A stretch of DNA of 64,000 bases, taken from contig NC_039359.1 of assembly GCF_003573695.1 (NCBI RefSeq), positions 88,454,566-88,518,565 on the forward strand, given 5' to 3'. The position numbers and the translations under genes are program-made. This document shows, in pieces, positions 45,180 through 57,059 of this stretch. This stretch comes from Papaver somniferum. Lineage: Eukaryota; Streptophyta; Magnoliopsida; Ranunculales; Papaveraceae. How positions within the stretch are numbered: position 1 is the stretch's first letter; each line of letters opens with the position of its first letter. The notes under the pieces are model-generated. The model was not told the DNA's origin. It made no database searches and was given only the letters and a program-made list of their open reading frames with translations.

Positions 45180-45738
45180 GGAAAACTGAAATCAGAAGAT
45201 AAATTTCTAAAAACATTAGCTGGGAACACAAAAGTTGCAGTATGAAAAAGAACGAGTTTTTTTCCTTTTCTTTTGAGGGCATGGGCTTGCTGCCGGAGAT
45301 GATAGTACGAATTTTGGCCCCGTAGACCCCACCACATACACCTTGTCTTCGTCCTGGAGGTTCAGTACTTCAGTGTCGTCACTTTTTTTATATATAGAAA
45401 AACTCGGGCGAAAAAAGAGCCCAAGGCCAATACATTATATACATACTGTTGGGGGTGCTGTGCCACTAGTCCTGCCAACATTGTTCTTACAAGATAGTGC
45501 AATATTAAGAGTATATCTAAATTCTGAAATTTATAGGTAACTTTGAGACTAATTAAAAATAAAAGTAACCGAGTTGATTCTGGTGGCATTGTCTTCTTCT
45601 TCAGAGCTTATTTTTTCATGATAGCTCAGGTGAAATCTTCTTTTGACAACTTTGTGATACAGTAACTTAAAACGGACCAGGATTTCCATGGATTCATCCT
45701 GTATTTCTACATTAGTGTGTTGCATTTCTTTGTCTCAT
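45180..45738. other. PPR upstream region and LINE 3' boundary
   Basis: 45,180 to about 45,400 is the 5' flank of the PPR gene. The LINE remnant begins somewhere between about 45,590 and 45,740; I see no clear poly(A) tail. No other gene. Confidence 0.35.
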
Positions 45739-47637
45739 TCAAAAGATAAGTCTGCTCATCCTGTTGCTCCCCAAACTCCAGAGTATCCTGGATGTCCTCT
45801 GATACCAATGGGGTTTCCTGCAAAATCCAATAATAGTTAGAGAAGAAAAATATATCAAACCCTCAGGGTCCTTGTGCGTGCATATCTTTATGATTATGCC
45901 ATAATCCACTCTAGGATACTGGTTCAGAGAGTAAGGAGCACTGTTATCTTTCACAGTTGTTTCAGGCTCTCCAGTATTTGGAGAGAAAGTAATCATAATA
46001 TGGTCTGGTAAATGATGAATTATGTTATGATTGCATAAGTGTTTCCTTATACAGTTGGAGGCTTGCCTGGCATTTGGTTGAATATGACTGAAAACCAGGT
46101 CACACATAGCATTCCATATGAACCAGCATGCGGTAGCATAAGTATTGCAGTTTTTACTGGCAGCCCCAGGCAGATACCAGGATTTCAACCAGTCCATGAA
46201 GTTTGTAGTGTTATCAAACTGATCATGAGAGGGACCAATGATTTCCTGTCATACAGAAGTGGCAGCATGACAGTTTAGGAACATGTGTGTCATTGTTTTC
46301 TCCCCATTTTTGCATATTTGGCCTAAAGGATCAATGTAGTGCAGAATGCTAGCTGTTTTAGCATTGGTGGGTAGGATTTCATGTGCACATTTCCAAATAA
46401 AAATCTTAATAACTTGAGCAATATCCATATTCCAGATTGCTCCGCAATTTCTTGTTGTAGTATTATTTCTGTAGAGATTATCCATCTTGGCCTTGTAGAG
46501 GGATTTGACAGAGAACTTTCCTGTGTCATTTAGGTTTACTGAATCTTGTCTTCCTCCCCTAGGTGAGTATCCAGGGCTAGAATGTCCTGAGCAGTATGGG
46601 GATTGAAAGAGGTTTGTACCAGAATATCATCCCAATTTCCATTAGGTAAAAGAAGATTTTCAACTGTCTCAATGAAATGTGGGCAATTTGTAGGTTTGTT
46701 GAGTCTTGATGGGATATTTGGAATCCAGATATCATCCCAAATTTTGATCTTCCTACCATTACCAATTCTCCAGGCACAATGTTGTTGAATGTTGCTAATG
46801 ACTTCTAAGATGCCTTTCCATATCCAGGAGTCTCAATCTTTTGGTTTGATGTCCATAATAAGCACATTTCTGCCAATTAGATACTTTGCATCCATTAGTT
46901 GGTACCAAAGAGAATCTTTATCCTTCTCTAGTCTCCAGACAATTTTGGTGATCATAGAGCTATTGAAGAGTTACATATCATGAAGCCTAATCCTCCCAGT
47001 TCTTTGGGTTTGCAAACTGCAGTCCAGGATTTTGGGTAGTAACCTTTGGGGTTTTCCAAGATTTTTCCCCAGAAGAAATCCCTTTGAAGTTTGTTGAGGT
47101 CCTGGCAGGTTTGTTTTGGAATCCTGAAGAAGTTCATATGGTAAATAATATTTGTATAAGTGACAGATATGATGAGGACTTCCCTCCCAACAGGATTTAA
47201 GGGGACATTTTTCAAGCTGGAGAGTCTTATCTTTAGCTTGTCAACACCAGGCTTGAAAGAGTTGATTTTGCTTTTGTGAGTAAATAGAAGGGAGCCTAAA
47301 TAATTTTCATCTAGCTGAAGCACTTGAATACCCATAATGTTGATGATGGTAAGGATAAGATTTGGGTTAGCGTATTTACTGAAAAAGACTCCAGATTTGT
47401 TGAAGTTGATGAGCTGGCCAGAGGTTTCTCCATAAATATTTAGGATATCTATAATGTTCTGGGCTTCAATCTTGTTGGCTTTGCAAAAGAACATATAGTC
47501 ATCAAGAAAAGGAATATGGTTGATGGAGGGTGCAGTCTTGCAGATCTTGATTCCAATGATAAGACCCAATTCCTCAGCATGAATGAGAGTTCCAGAAAGA
47601 GTTTCCATGCAGAAAAGGAAAATATAGGGAGATAAGG
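45739..47637 (-). mobile_element. LINE (L1-type) remnant: RT C-terminal part and zf-RVT
   Basis: Minus-strand pieces in order: 47,637-46,952 is the end of a reverse transcriptase (LSPYIFLFCMETLS, FLDDYMFFCKAN, SGQLINFNKSG, REVLIISVTYTNIIYHM, LGGLGFMICN). 46,485-46,249 is a zf-RVT region (FIWKCAHEILPTNAKTASIL, ICKNGEKTMTHMFLNC). 46,197-45,739 is a degraded C-terminal region. Frames are broken between the pieces. The catalytic box reads FLDD instead of FADD. The 5' part is cut off at 47,638, where the Copia LTR begins. No matching 5' LINE sequence was seen beyond the Copia block, so it was probably lost. Confidence 0.8.
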
Positions 47638-50118
47638 TGAAAAAGCAGGGGTCTGACAACCACACCCAATATTTCTCTTAGCAATCTGTATGGAAAAACT
47701 CCAATATACTTTCGAGAGAATCAACTAGATAATCAGACTCAATCTCAAGAAAAGTATATCCAAGAGTTTGTATCTTTGTTTCACAATGTAATAAGCAAAT
47801 CAAACAAATAGAAATCTGTGAGCCTAATTATTATGTGAAACAACTGGAACGGTATCAAAGACCAATGTTCAAGGATCAATCAATTTCAATCAAAAACCAA
47901 AGGTTGGATTTACCAATTGATCGATTCGACGCACAACCTGTGATATTTCAATTATATAACAAAATATAATGCGGTAAAGAAATAACACAGACACCAGAAG
48001 TTTTGTTAACGAGGAAACCACAAATGCTGCAAAACCTGGGGACCTAGTCCCGATTTGAAAAACAAACTGTATTAAGTCGCTACAGACACTAGCCTACTAC
48101 TAAGCTAACTTCAGACTGGAATGCAGTTGATCGCTAATCAATCTCACACTGATCAAGGTACAGTTGCGTTCCTTACGCCTCTTGAACCAAGTCGGATTCT
48201 GCGCACTTGATTCTCTTAGCCGATCTCACCCACAACAAAGAATTGCTACGACCCAAAGTCTAAGACTTGATAACAAATCTGTCTCTCACAGAACAGTTTA
48301 TTGAATAGATAAATCTGTCTCCCACAGATATACCTATGAGTTCTGTTTCATCTTTTATTAAATCAAGGTGAACAGGAACCAATTGATATACCGGACTTAT
48401 ATCCCTTAAGAACAGCCTAGAAATATAAACCACCTCACAATAATCTTAATCGATTAACCAAACAAAATATTGTGGAATCACAAACGATGAGAGGAAGATG
48501 TTTGTGAATACTTTTCAATCTTTCCTACCGGAGAATAAATCTCGAGAAAATCTTGAAGAAGATAGTACTCAATCACGATAGAAAACAGCAAGATCAGAAC
48601 ACAACTACAGAGAAACAGTTGGGTCTGGTTCACAATCCCAATGAAGTCTTTAAGTCGTTAACCTACAAGGTTTCGTGAAAAACCTAAGGTTAAAGGAGAA
48701 TCGACTCCAGCCGCAACAAATTTCACATAGGAGGTGTGGGGATTAGGTTTCCCAGTTGCTAGAGTTCTCCTTTATATAGTCTCCAAATCAGGGTTTGCAA
48801 TCAATGTTACCTTGGTAACAAAGCGTTAAATATTCACCGTTAGATGAAAACTTGATTAGATTCAAGCTAATATATTTCAACCGTTAGATCGAACTTAGAT
48901 TGTTATACACAAATGAAAATTACCGTCATTTAGATAAAGATAACCGTACCTAAACGTGTACACTTAGTTGGTTCAACAATAGTTAACCAATGGTTAGCCA
49001 TATGAGCACTTTCATATCAACCTTATTCATCTTTATCACAACTAGTTCAAATGACTCAAATGAAACTAGTTAGAAAGTTGTTCAATTGTTCATATTATCA
49101 TAGAAGTATACAAGACCCAATTGAAGCAAAATTGATTTTGATTCACTCGAATCATTTCATGGACATTATAGCCACGGTTTGTAAAAGATTGCATTCCTTA
49201 TTATATAAATGTATTAGTTCATGAACAAACAGATTTTAGAAAATAACCTACTTAAGTATGCAAACAGGTACGCATACCTAAGTAGCCGGACTGAGTTTGG
49301 TTACGCTAGTATGCGTACGGGTACGCACACCATTTCACACTTCCAAACTCCAGCAGAAATTCATGGAACTTGAACTTCCGCCAGTACTCGTATGGGTACG
49401 CATACTTAGTTCCCTGACCTCCAACAACCAGCCAGTACGCGTACAAGTACGTATACCATGGTTCTCGGTTTTGGACTTTACACAAATGTGAATACAAACT
49501 ATGTTTATATCCAAACATGGTTACAGTAGAACCCTCATTTCAATCATTGAAACATTCTTGGAAGACGACAATAGATGTGTCACACAAACTATTAGCTTCA
49601 AAGCAATTTTCAAGTGATCGAATGATCAATACGAAATATTCTGAGTATATATCAAATGACTGTCTCACACAAATCATGTAAGATGTTACAACGCGATTTT
49701 CACATGATTAATAAAAGATGAACTTTGTTAAAGCGAAAGCTTACCAACACAAATTTCGAGAAATAGATAAGCGAGATAAACTTGGCTCGAAATACCAAAT
49801 ATGCATAATTGAAGTCTATATAGCACTACGGCTTTTTATCTCAAATAGGAGATATAGTAGATAGACTTTTGAGTGATAGATGAGTTCAGGTTTCCACATA
49901 CCTTTTGTTGATGATGTTCCATAAGTTCCCTTGAGTAGTTCTTCGTCTTCATTCGATAAATGTCGTGGAGTTTAAAGCTCAACTACACTTAGTATCCTAA
50001 TCCGAAACTTAGCTATAAATAGAATAGAAATCAAGACTTATATAGTTTTGGAAACTAAACTTGACAAACACGCTTGAGATAGCAGCGCTTGCAAGTTCGA
50101 CCAAGCAGTGCTCTAACA
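47638..50118 (-). repeat. 3' LTR of the SIRE-like element
   Basis: 2,481 bp; on the minus strand it starts TGTTAGAGCACTG and ends TTTTTCA. It contains a GTACGCATAC palindrome array at 49,250-49,475 with one more unit than the partner LTR. Confidence 0.88.
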
Positions 50119-51690
50119 ATCTCCCCCTTTGTCAATTTTAGTGACAAAACTATCAATACATATGAATTACAAAATAAATAGACTTTGTAGCTTCTCATCC
50201 AAATGCTTGATATCCTTGGTTCTTCAACATTAATCGAAATCTTCGTCACTTCCAAGTACTCAAATGATTCTAAATTTATTTAACTCAGCATCATCGTTGT
50301 TAAATATTCGTAGCTATAACAATGAGAAAACAATAGCTCTTAATCATTGTTATACAGTGTCATGGTATTATTACACAACATCAAAGTTCAATTGTATCAC
50401 AACTTTGAAAACAATACTACGGTGATATGTATCACTTCCCCTAAGTCAATACTTCATCTCACATGAAAACCACCCCCCCTTACATAATGATCCGTAAACC
50501 ATATGTATTTGTAGTGTGAACTACACATTAATTCTCCCCCTTTTTGTCAATATAAATTGGCAAAGCTATGAAAACTAGTGGGATCCTAATGAAATTTTCA
50601 TAGAGATACTTCATGACAAAAAGAGAACAACATATCAACTTGTTTAGATGCAATTATATAACCGAAGATAAATGCATTCATCAAGGATTTTATAAAGATA
50701 CAAGATAACCCATATAATATTCCACAGTCACACTCCCCACAAAGATATGGAAATTAGGCACAAGTTCAAATAAGAACTTTTCCCCATAAAATGTTATTCC
50801 CAAAGGAATAACAAGAGCGACCTTACTTTCACAAGAAAAGAAGGATTTAAAAGAATACTTTGATATTGAACAGAATTGTTATCTATGTAGAAAAATATAC
50901 GAAATTGAAACAACACTACACTGGCGTTCTAAGCCTTGATTTCCCAAAAGATATGAATGAGTCCAGGGAAAAAGGATAGAGAAATAATGAACCAAAACAA
51001 CACTTATAGACTGTTGTAAGTGTTGAAACGTAGCAGTATCAAAAGGTTTAGTGAGGATATCCGCCAATTGTTGTTCTGAAGGCAAAAATTCCATATTGAT
51101 GATACAAAGAAAGGGTTGAGGAGTCACTCGCATTAGATAGAGATCTCTAACAAAATGATACCTTATATCAATGTGATTAGTTCTTGAGTGCTCAATAGGA
51201 TTATCAGTGATGTGAGTCGCACTTGAGTTGTCACAAAAGATCTTCATTATACCAGAGTCAATTCCATAATCATGAAGCATTTGTTTCATCCATAGAATTT
51301 GAGTACAACACGAACCTGCAAAAATGTATTTTGCTTCGCATGTAAAAATGGATTGTGAGTTTTGTTTCTTGCTCTTCCAAGCCACAAGATTTAACCCAAT
51401 ATAGTAAAATCCCCTTGAAGTACTTTTTCCGTCTTCCACACATCCTTCCCAATCTGCATCTGAATAGGCAGTAAGATCAGTGTTAGTATCAAAAGTATAG
51501 GATAGACCATACCCGCTAGTATGTTGAATATATCGTATGATCCTCTTTGCATCTCCAAAATGAGATTCCTTTGGATTAGCCTGAAATCTAGCACAACAAC
51601 CAACACTAAAGGCAATATCAGGTCTAGTATCTTTAAGATATAAAAGGATTCCAATGATAGATCGATAAAGTTTTTGATCCACATTTACTC
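50119..51690 (-). pseudogene. RNase H / C-terminal pol of the SIRE-like element
   Basis: The minus-strand frame 51,682-50,879 carries the post-RT LYRSIIGILLYLKDTRPDI region and Copia RNase H motifs (YSDADWEGC, KSTSRGFYY, CEAKYIFAGSCCTQILWMKQ, IFCDNSS, RTNHIDIRYHFVRD, QQLADILTKPF). The usual AEAEY is CEAKY here. A small insertion near the VRDLYLMRVTPQPF part is absent from the second copy at 57,935. The rest to 50,119 is non-coding up to the polypurine tract. Confidence 0.8.
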
Positions 51691-52520
51691 CTTTCTCATC
51701 TCGATGTAATTTACCAGTAGTGGGGATAGGCGTCAGTTTTGTAATTGACTTATCAAGAATGAACCTTGATACAAGATCCTTGGCATATTTTTCTTAAGAT
51801 AAGTAAATTCCATCCTTATGTTGTTGAATTTGTAATCCTCAAAAGAACTTTAATTCACCAACATTGCTCATTTCAAATTCCTTGCCAAGAGAGACTTAAA
51901 TTTCTTTTACAAGTTTCTCAGAAGTTGATCCATAGATGATATCATCTACATATACTTGAGTAATGACAACATCTTTCCCACTCCATTGGTTAAACAAGGT
52001 TTTATCAGCTCCTCCTCTCGAAAAACCTTTCATAAGAAGGGAAGTAGTTAGTTGTTCGAACCAGGCACGAGGTGCTTGTTTTAACCCATATAATGCCTTT
52101 TTGAGCTTAAGGACATGATCTGGGAAATCAGGATTTTCAAAATCCTTAGGTTGAGCGACATAGACCTCTTCCTTTAAATTTCCGCTTAGAAACGCGGATT
52201 TTATGTCCATTTGAAACAGCTTAACCTTAAGAAAACAAGCATGGTCTAATAACAACCGAATGGACTCAAGGCGTGCCACAAGAGCAAAGGTTTCTTCAAA
52301 GTCGAACCTTCAGTCTGTGAATATCCTTGAGCGGCAAGTCTAGCTTAATTTCTGACAATTGTACCAAATTCATCAGACTTGTTCTTGAATATCCATTTGG
52401 TACCAACAATATTGATATTGGAAGGACAAGGTACTATCTCCCATACATCTTGTCTTTGAAATTGATTTAACTCTTCATACGTTGCATTCACCCAAAAGGG
52501 ATCGCTAAGAGCTTCATCAA
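51691..52520 (-). pseudogene. Reverse transcriptase of the SIRE-like element
   Basis: Minus-strand motifs: NEELNQF-type start and GTKWIFKNKSDEFG (52,345-52,520), FQMDIKSAFLSGNL and VYVAQPKDFENPDFP, LKKALYGLKQAPRAW, and the catalytic box YVDDIIYGST (about 51,925-51,960). Frames break near 52,300 and near 51,895, so no continuous polymerase is encoded. The catalytic Asp pair is intact. Confidence 0.82.
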
Positions 52521-53901
52521 TATTTCTCGGTTCTACTTGTGAAAGATAACAACCAAAATTGCAAATATTTTGAAGTTGTCCTCTTGTCTTTGCAGTAGAA
52601 TCGCTTCCTCCAATAATACTGTTGGGAACCATGATTCCTTTGAACCCAGAGATGTCTTGGAGGGACACGTTCTTGTTCAACAGCAGTAGCCTGATCAATG
52701 CTTTTCTCCTCGTCACTAGAAATATCAGGATCAGTAACCGTTGGGACAACTTCAACTGATCCTGTGATTTCTTTGACTTTCTCAATTGTCTTAGTTGGAG
52801 GCAATTCAGCAGGAGGATCATCATGATGAAAGTTACTTAGATCATCAATGATGACGTTGGAAGATTCCATCATGACTTGGGTTCTGAGATTAGAATCTCG
52901 AAAACCACGACTATCAGAAGCATAGCCAAGAAAGATACCTTCATCACTTTTAGTATCAAATTTCCCTCTCTGTTCTCGATCTTTCAGAATGTAACACTTA
53001 CTTCCGAACACTCTGAGATAATGTAAGTTGGGTTTCCTACCGTACCACAACTCATAAGGAGTGTTTAGGGTTTTCGACCGTAGGTAGACACGGTTGATCA
53101 AATAGCATGCTGTGAAAACAGCTTCTCCCCAAAATCTTACAGGTAAGTTTTTGTTATGGAACATTACCCTGGCCATTTCCGGAATGTTCCTATTCTTTAT
53201 TTCTGCAACTCCATTAGCTTGAATGAGTAATAGGTGGTGAGTATTATTGAATAATCCCCAGTTTGTCACAAAATCCAAACACCTTAGTGTCTTTTAATTC
53301 AGTTCCACAGTCGCTTCTAATTTTCTTTAGTTTGCGACCTTGTTCATTTTGGATTCTATTAACAATAATCTTGAATTCATCAAGGGTTTAATTCTTATGA
53401 GCTAAAAAATCCATCCAAGTGAATCTGGTGTAATCATCTACCATAACTAAAGCATACTTCTTACCAGCAACAGTAGGTCGTTGAATTGGTTTGAAGAGAT
53501 CCATATGAATTAAATCAAGTAGATCTTTAGTGAGAATATCTCGAGATGATTTATATATGATGAACTTTCATTTGTTTACCCTTTTGACAAGCACCACGGA
53601 CACCATCAATCTTTGCATTGATTTTGGGAACGCCTCTAAAAAGTTGTTTATTAATTATCTTAGTTAGAAGGCGATAATTGATGTGACCAAAACTCTCATG
53701 CCAAAGATGTGTAGATTCCACCTTAGTCAAATTGCAATAGTTACTGAACTGAGTATCAAGAAGATAACAATTATTTTTACCACGAGTTCCCTGAAAAATT
53801 ACTTTTCCAGTTTTGTCCACAATGTCACATCCATTTGCATTGAAGACAATTCTATGTCCTTTGTCACAAATTTGACTAATGGAAAGAAGGTTTGCATTCA
53901 T
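52517..53901 (-). pseudogene. Integrase of the SIRE-like element
   Basis: The GAG-pre-integrase zinc region (LWHESFGHINYRLLTKI, then CQKGK) lies at 53,551-53,901. The catalytic core is split over 53,278-53,550 and 52,517-53,278 (NRNIPEMARVMFHNKNL; FWGEAVFTACYLINRV; LRVFGSKCYILKDR; GIFLGYASDSRGFR). Stops near 53,380 and a frame break near 53,278 interrupt it. Confidence 0.8.
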
Positions 53902-54009
53902 ACCTTTAACGTATACTACATCATGGATTTCAGGAACGCCGGGAAGTTTGATCGTCCCCTTCTTGCTTATGTAGAAACAACTCTCATCTCAGAAAGTTAC
54001 AGGACCTCT

Positions 54010-54588
54010 TTAAAAGTCGCTTGAATTGACTAACCACGAGAGATCACCAGTCATGTGTCGGATACATCCACTGTCAAGAAACCATTGAAAGAGCGATGTT
54101 GATTTTAGAGAAAAAGCTCCCATACTAACACTACTATCCCGTTTAGAATCTCTTGTTAGTTTTGTACACCTTTTTAGAGAAGTAAATAGTTGTCCAACTT
54201 TCTTATGAAGATTACTTGCAACCTTTAAACTTTTCCGGAAAGATGTACAAGTATGTTGAAAGTGATTGTGAGAGTCACAGAACATACATGGACCAACATC
54301 TTTAATCTTGTTTGAGTAGTTCTGAGTCCCATCAGGTTTCACAAAGCCTAAACCTCGTTTGTCACTTGACTTGTGACCATTCTTCAGGGAAGAAATAGAG
54401 AAGTTATTCAAATCCATTGAAGGAACTTTGACAGACTTCAAATCCTTTTACATTGCAATTTCTGCAACAAGATCAGAATTGATCCGGATTTGTTCATCTA
54501 ACTTTTTCCAGAGAATAACAAGCTCATCAGAACTTTCTCTAAGATTAGAGTTAAATCCTGGTGCGTTTATAGATACTTTGTTGTCCAT
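54010..54588 (-). pseudogene. gag and protease of the SIRE-like element
   Basis: The ATG at 54,588 is followed by about 46 codons and a stop near 54,449, then a frame to 54,010 with a nucleocapsid knuckle CMFCDSHNHFQHTC (C-x2-C-x4-H-x4-C) and the aspartic protease motif FLDSGCIRHMTGD. A pol-like PLLAYV / ELIYVKGM region follows toward 53,901. Confidence 0.78.
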
Positions 54589-54653
54589 ATAGTCAGATCG
54601 CTATAAACACTACTTATGAGGTCTTAAACGTGTTTTCCTGCTCTGATACCAAT

Positions 54654-57059
54654 TGAGAAAGAGGGGGTCAAACAACCACAGCCAATATTTATCTTAGCAA
54701 TCTGTGTGGACAAACTCCAATATACTTTCGAGAGAACCAACTAGACAGTCAGACTCAATCTCGAGAAAAGTATATCCAAGAGTTCGTATCTCTGTTTCAC
54801 AATGTAATCAACAAATCAAATAGATAGAAATCCGTGAGCCTGATTATTATGTAAAACAACTTGAACGATACCAAAGACCAATGTTCAAGGATCAACCAAT
54901 TTCAATCAACAACCAAAGGTTGTATTCACCAATTGATCGATTCAACGCACAACATGTGATATTTCAATCATATAACAAAATATAATGCGGAAAAGAAATA
55001 ACACAGTCACCGGAAGTTCTGTTAACGAGGAAACCGCAAGTGCAGAAAACCCCCGGGACCTAGTCCAGATTTAAACACCACACTGTATTAAGCCGCTCCA
55101 GACACTAGCCTATTACCAAGATAACTTCGGATTGGAATGTAGTTGAGACCTAATCAATATCACATTGATCAAGGTACAGTTGTGTTCCTTATGCCTCTTG
55201 AACCACGCCGAATTTTGCGCACTTGATTCCCTTAGCTGATCTCACCCACAATTAAGATTTGCTACGACCCAAAGTCGAAGATTTGATAAACAAATCTATC
55301 TCATACAGAAAAGTCTATTGAATAGAGAAATCTGTCTCCCACAGATATATCTATGAGTTTTGTTCCGTCTTTTGATAAATCAAGGTGAACATGAACCAAT
55401 TGATATACCAGACTTATATTCCCGAAGAATAGCCTATAAATATCAATCACCTCACAATAGTCTTAATCGATTAACGAAACACGATATTTTGGAATCACAA
55501 ACGATGAGACGAAGATGTTTGTGACTACTTTTCAATCTTGCCTATCAGAGAATAAATCTCGAGCAAATCTTAAAGAATATAGTATTCAATCACGATGGAA
55601 AACAACAAGATCAGAACGCGCAACTACAGAGAAATGGTTGGGTCTGGCTTCACAATCCCAATGAAGTCTTTAAGTCGTTAACCTACAGGGTTTCGTGAAA
55701 AACATAAGGTTAAAGGAGAATCGACTCTATTCGCAACTAATTTTACACAGGAGGTGTGGGGATTAGGTTTCCCAGTTGCTAGAGTTCTCCTTTATATAGT
55801 CTCCGAATCAGGGTTTGCAATCAATATTCACCGTTAGATGAAAACCTGATTATATTCAAGCTAATATATTTCAACCGTTAGATCGAACTTAGGTTGTTAT
55901 ACACAAATGAAATGTACCGTCATTTAGATAAGGGTAACCATACCTAAACTTGTATACTTAGTTGGTTCAACAATTGTTAACCAATGATTATCCATATGAG
56001 GCACTTTCATATCAACCTTATTCATCTTTATCATAACTAGTTCAAATGACTCAAATGAAACTAGTTAGAGAGTTTTTCAATTGTTTATATTCTCATAGAA
56101 GTATACAAGACACAATTGCAGCAAAATCGATTTTGACTCACTCGAATCATTTCATGAACATTATAGCCACGGTTTGCAAAAAAATGCGTTCCTTATTATA
56201 TAAATGTATTAGTTCATGAACAAACCGATTTTAGAACATAACCTACTTAAGTATGCAAATAGGTACGCATACCTAATTAGTCGGACTGAGTTTGGTTACG
56301 CCAGTACGCGTACGTGTACGCATACATAGTTCCCGGACTTCCAACAACCAGCCAGTACGCGTACAGGTATGCATACCATGGTTCTCGGTTTTGGACTTTA
56401 CACAAATGTGAATACACACTATGTTTATATCCAAACATGGTTACATGTACTAAACCCTCATTCCAATCATTGAAACATTCTTGGAATACGAAAATAACTG
56501 TCTCACACAAACTATTATCTTCAAAGAAATTTTCAAGTGGTCGAATGATTAATACGAAACATTTTGAGTCTACATCAAATGACTGTCTCACACAAATCAT
56601 GTAAGATGTTACAAGGCAATTTTCACATGATCATCTTTTGACTTTTGTCAAGAATAAAAGATAAACTTTGTTAAAGCGAAAGCTTACCAACACACATTTC
56701 GAGAAATAGATAAGCGAGATAAACTCAACTCGATATACCAAATATTTATAATTGAAGTCTATATAGCAATATGACTTTTTGTCTCCAATAGGAGATATAG
56801 TATATAGACTTTTGAGTGATCAATGAGTTCAGGTCTCCACATACCTTTTGTTGATGAAGCTCCACAAGTTCCCTTGAGTAGTTCTTCGTCTTCATTCGAT
56901 GAACGTCGTGGAGTCTGAAGCTCAACTACACTTACTATCCTAATCCGAGACTTAGCTGTAAGTAGACTAGAAATCAAGACTTATAGTTTTGGCAACTAAA
57001 CTTGACAAACAAGCTTGAGATATCAATGCTTGCGAGTTTGACCGAGCAATGCTCTAACA
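54654..57059 (-). repeat. 5' LTR of the SIRE-like element, shared with a second partial copy
   Basis: 2,406 bp, starts TGTTAGAGCATTG (minus) and ends TTTCTCA. It has a primer site on one side and, on the other, a polypurine tract with a second RNase H end (57,060-58,590). It is therefore formally both the 5' LTR of one internal region and the 3' LTR of another. Confidence 0.85.

Larger units (their letters stand above)
47638..57059 (-). mobile_element. SIRE-like Copia LTR retrotransposon, full length but decayed
   Basis: On the minus strand: 5' LTR 57,059-54,654, primer site ATTGGTATCAGAGCAG (54,653-54,638), gag, protease, integrase, RT, RNase H, polypurine tract AAAGGGGGAGAT (50,130-50,119), 3' LTR 50,118-47,638. 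The integrase-before-RT order defines Copia. The long LTRs (about 2.4-2.5 kb) and the LSQVEPRNIDEA / ELNQFQRQDVWE region resemble SIRE-type elements. Several stops and frame breaks interrupt pol. It inserted into or beside the LINE remnant. A second partial internal region beyond the 5' LTR means no target duplication can be checked on that side. Confidence 0.88.

Noticed and set aside
45019..45337. Two frames overlapping the PPR start
   Set aside because: Out-of-frame shadows of the PPR N-terminus and its leader.
56277..56604. Frames of about 100 codons on both strands
   Set aside because: They span the GTACGCATAC palindrome array of an LTR.
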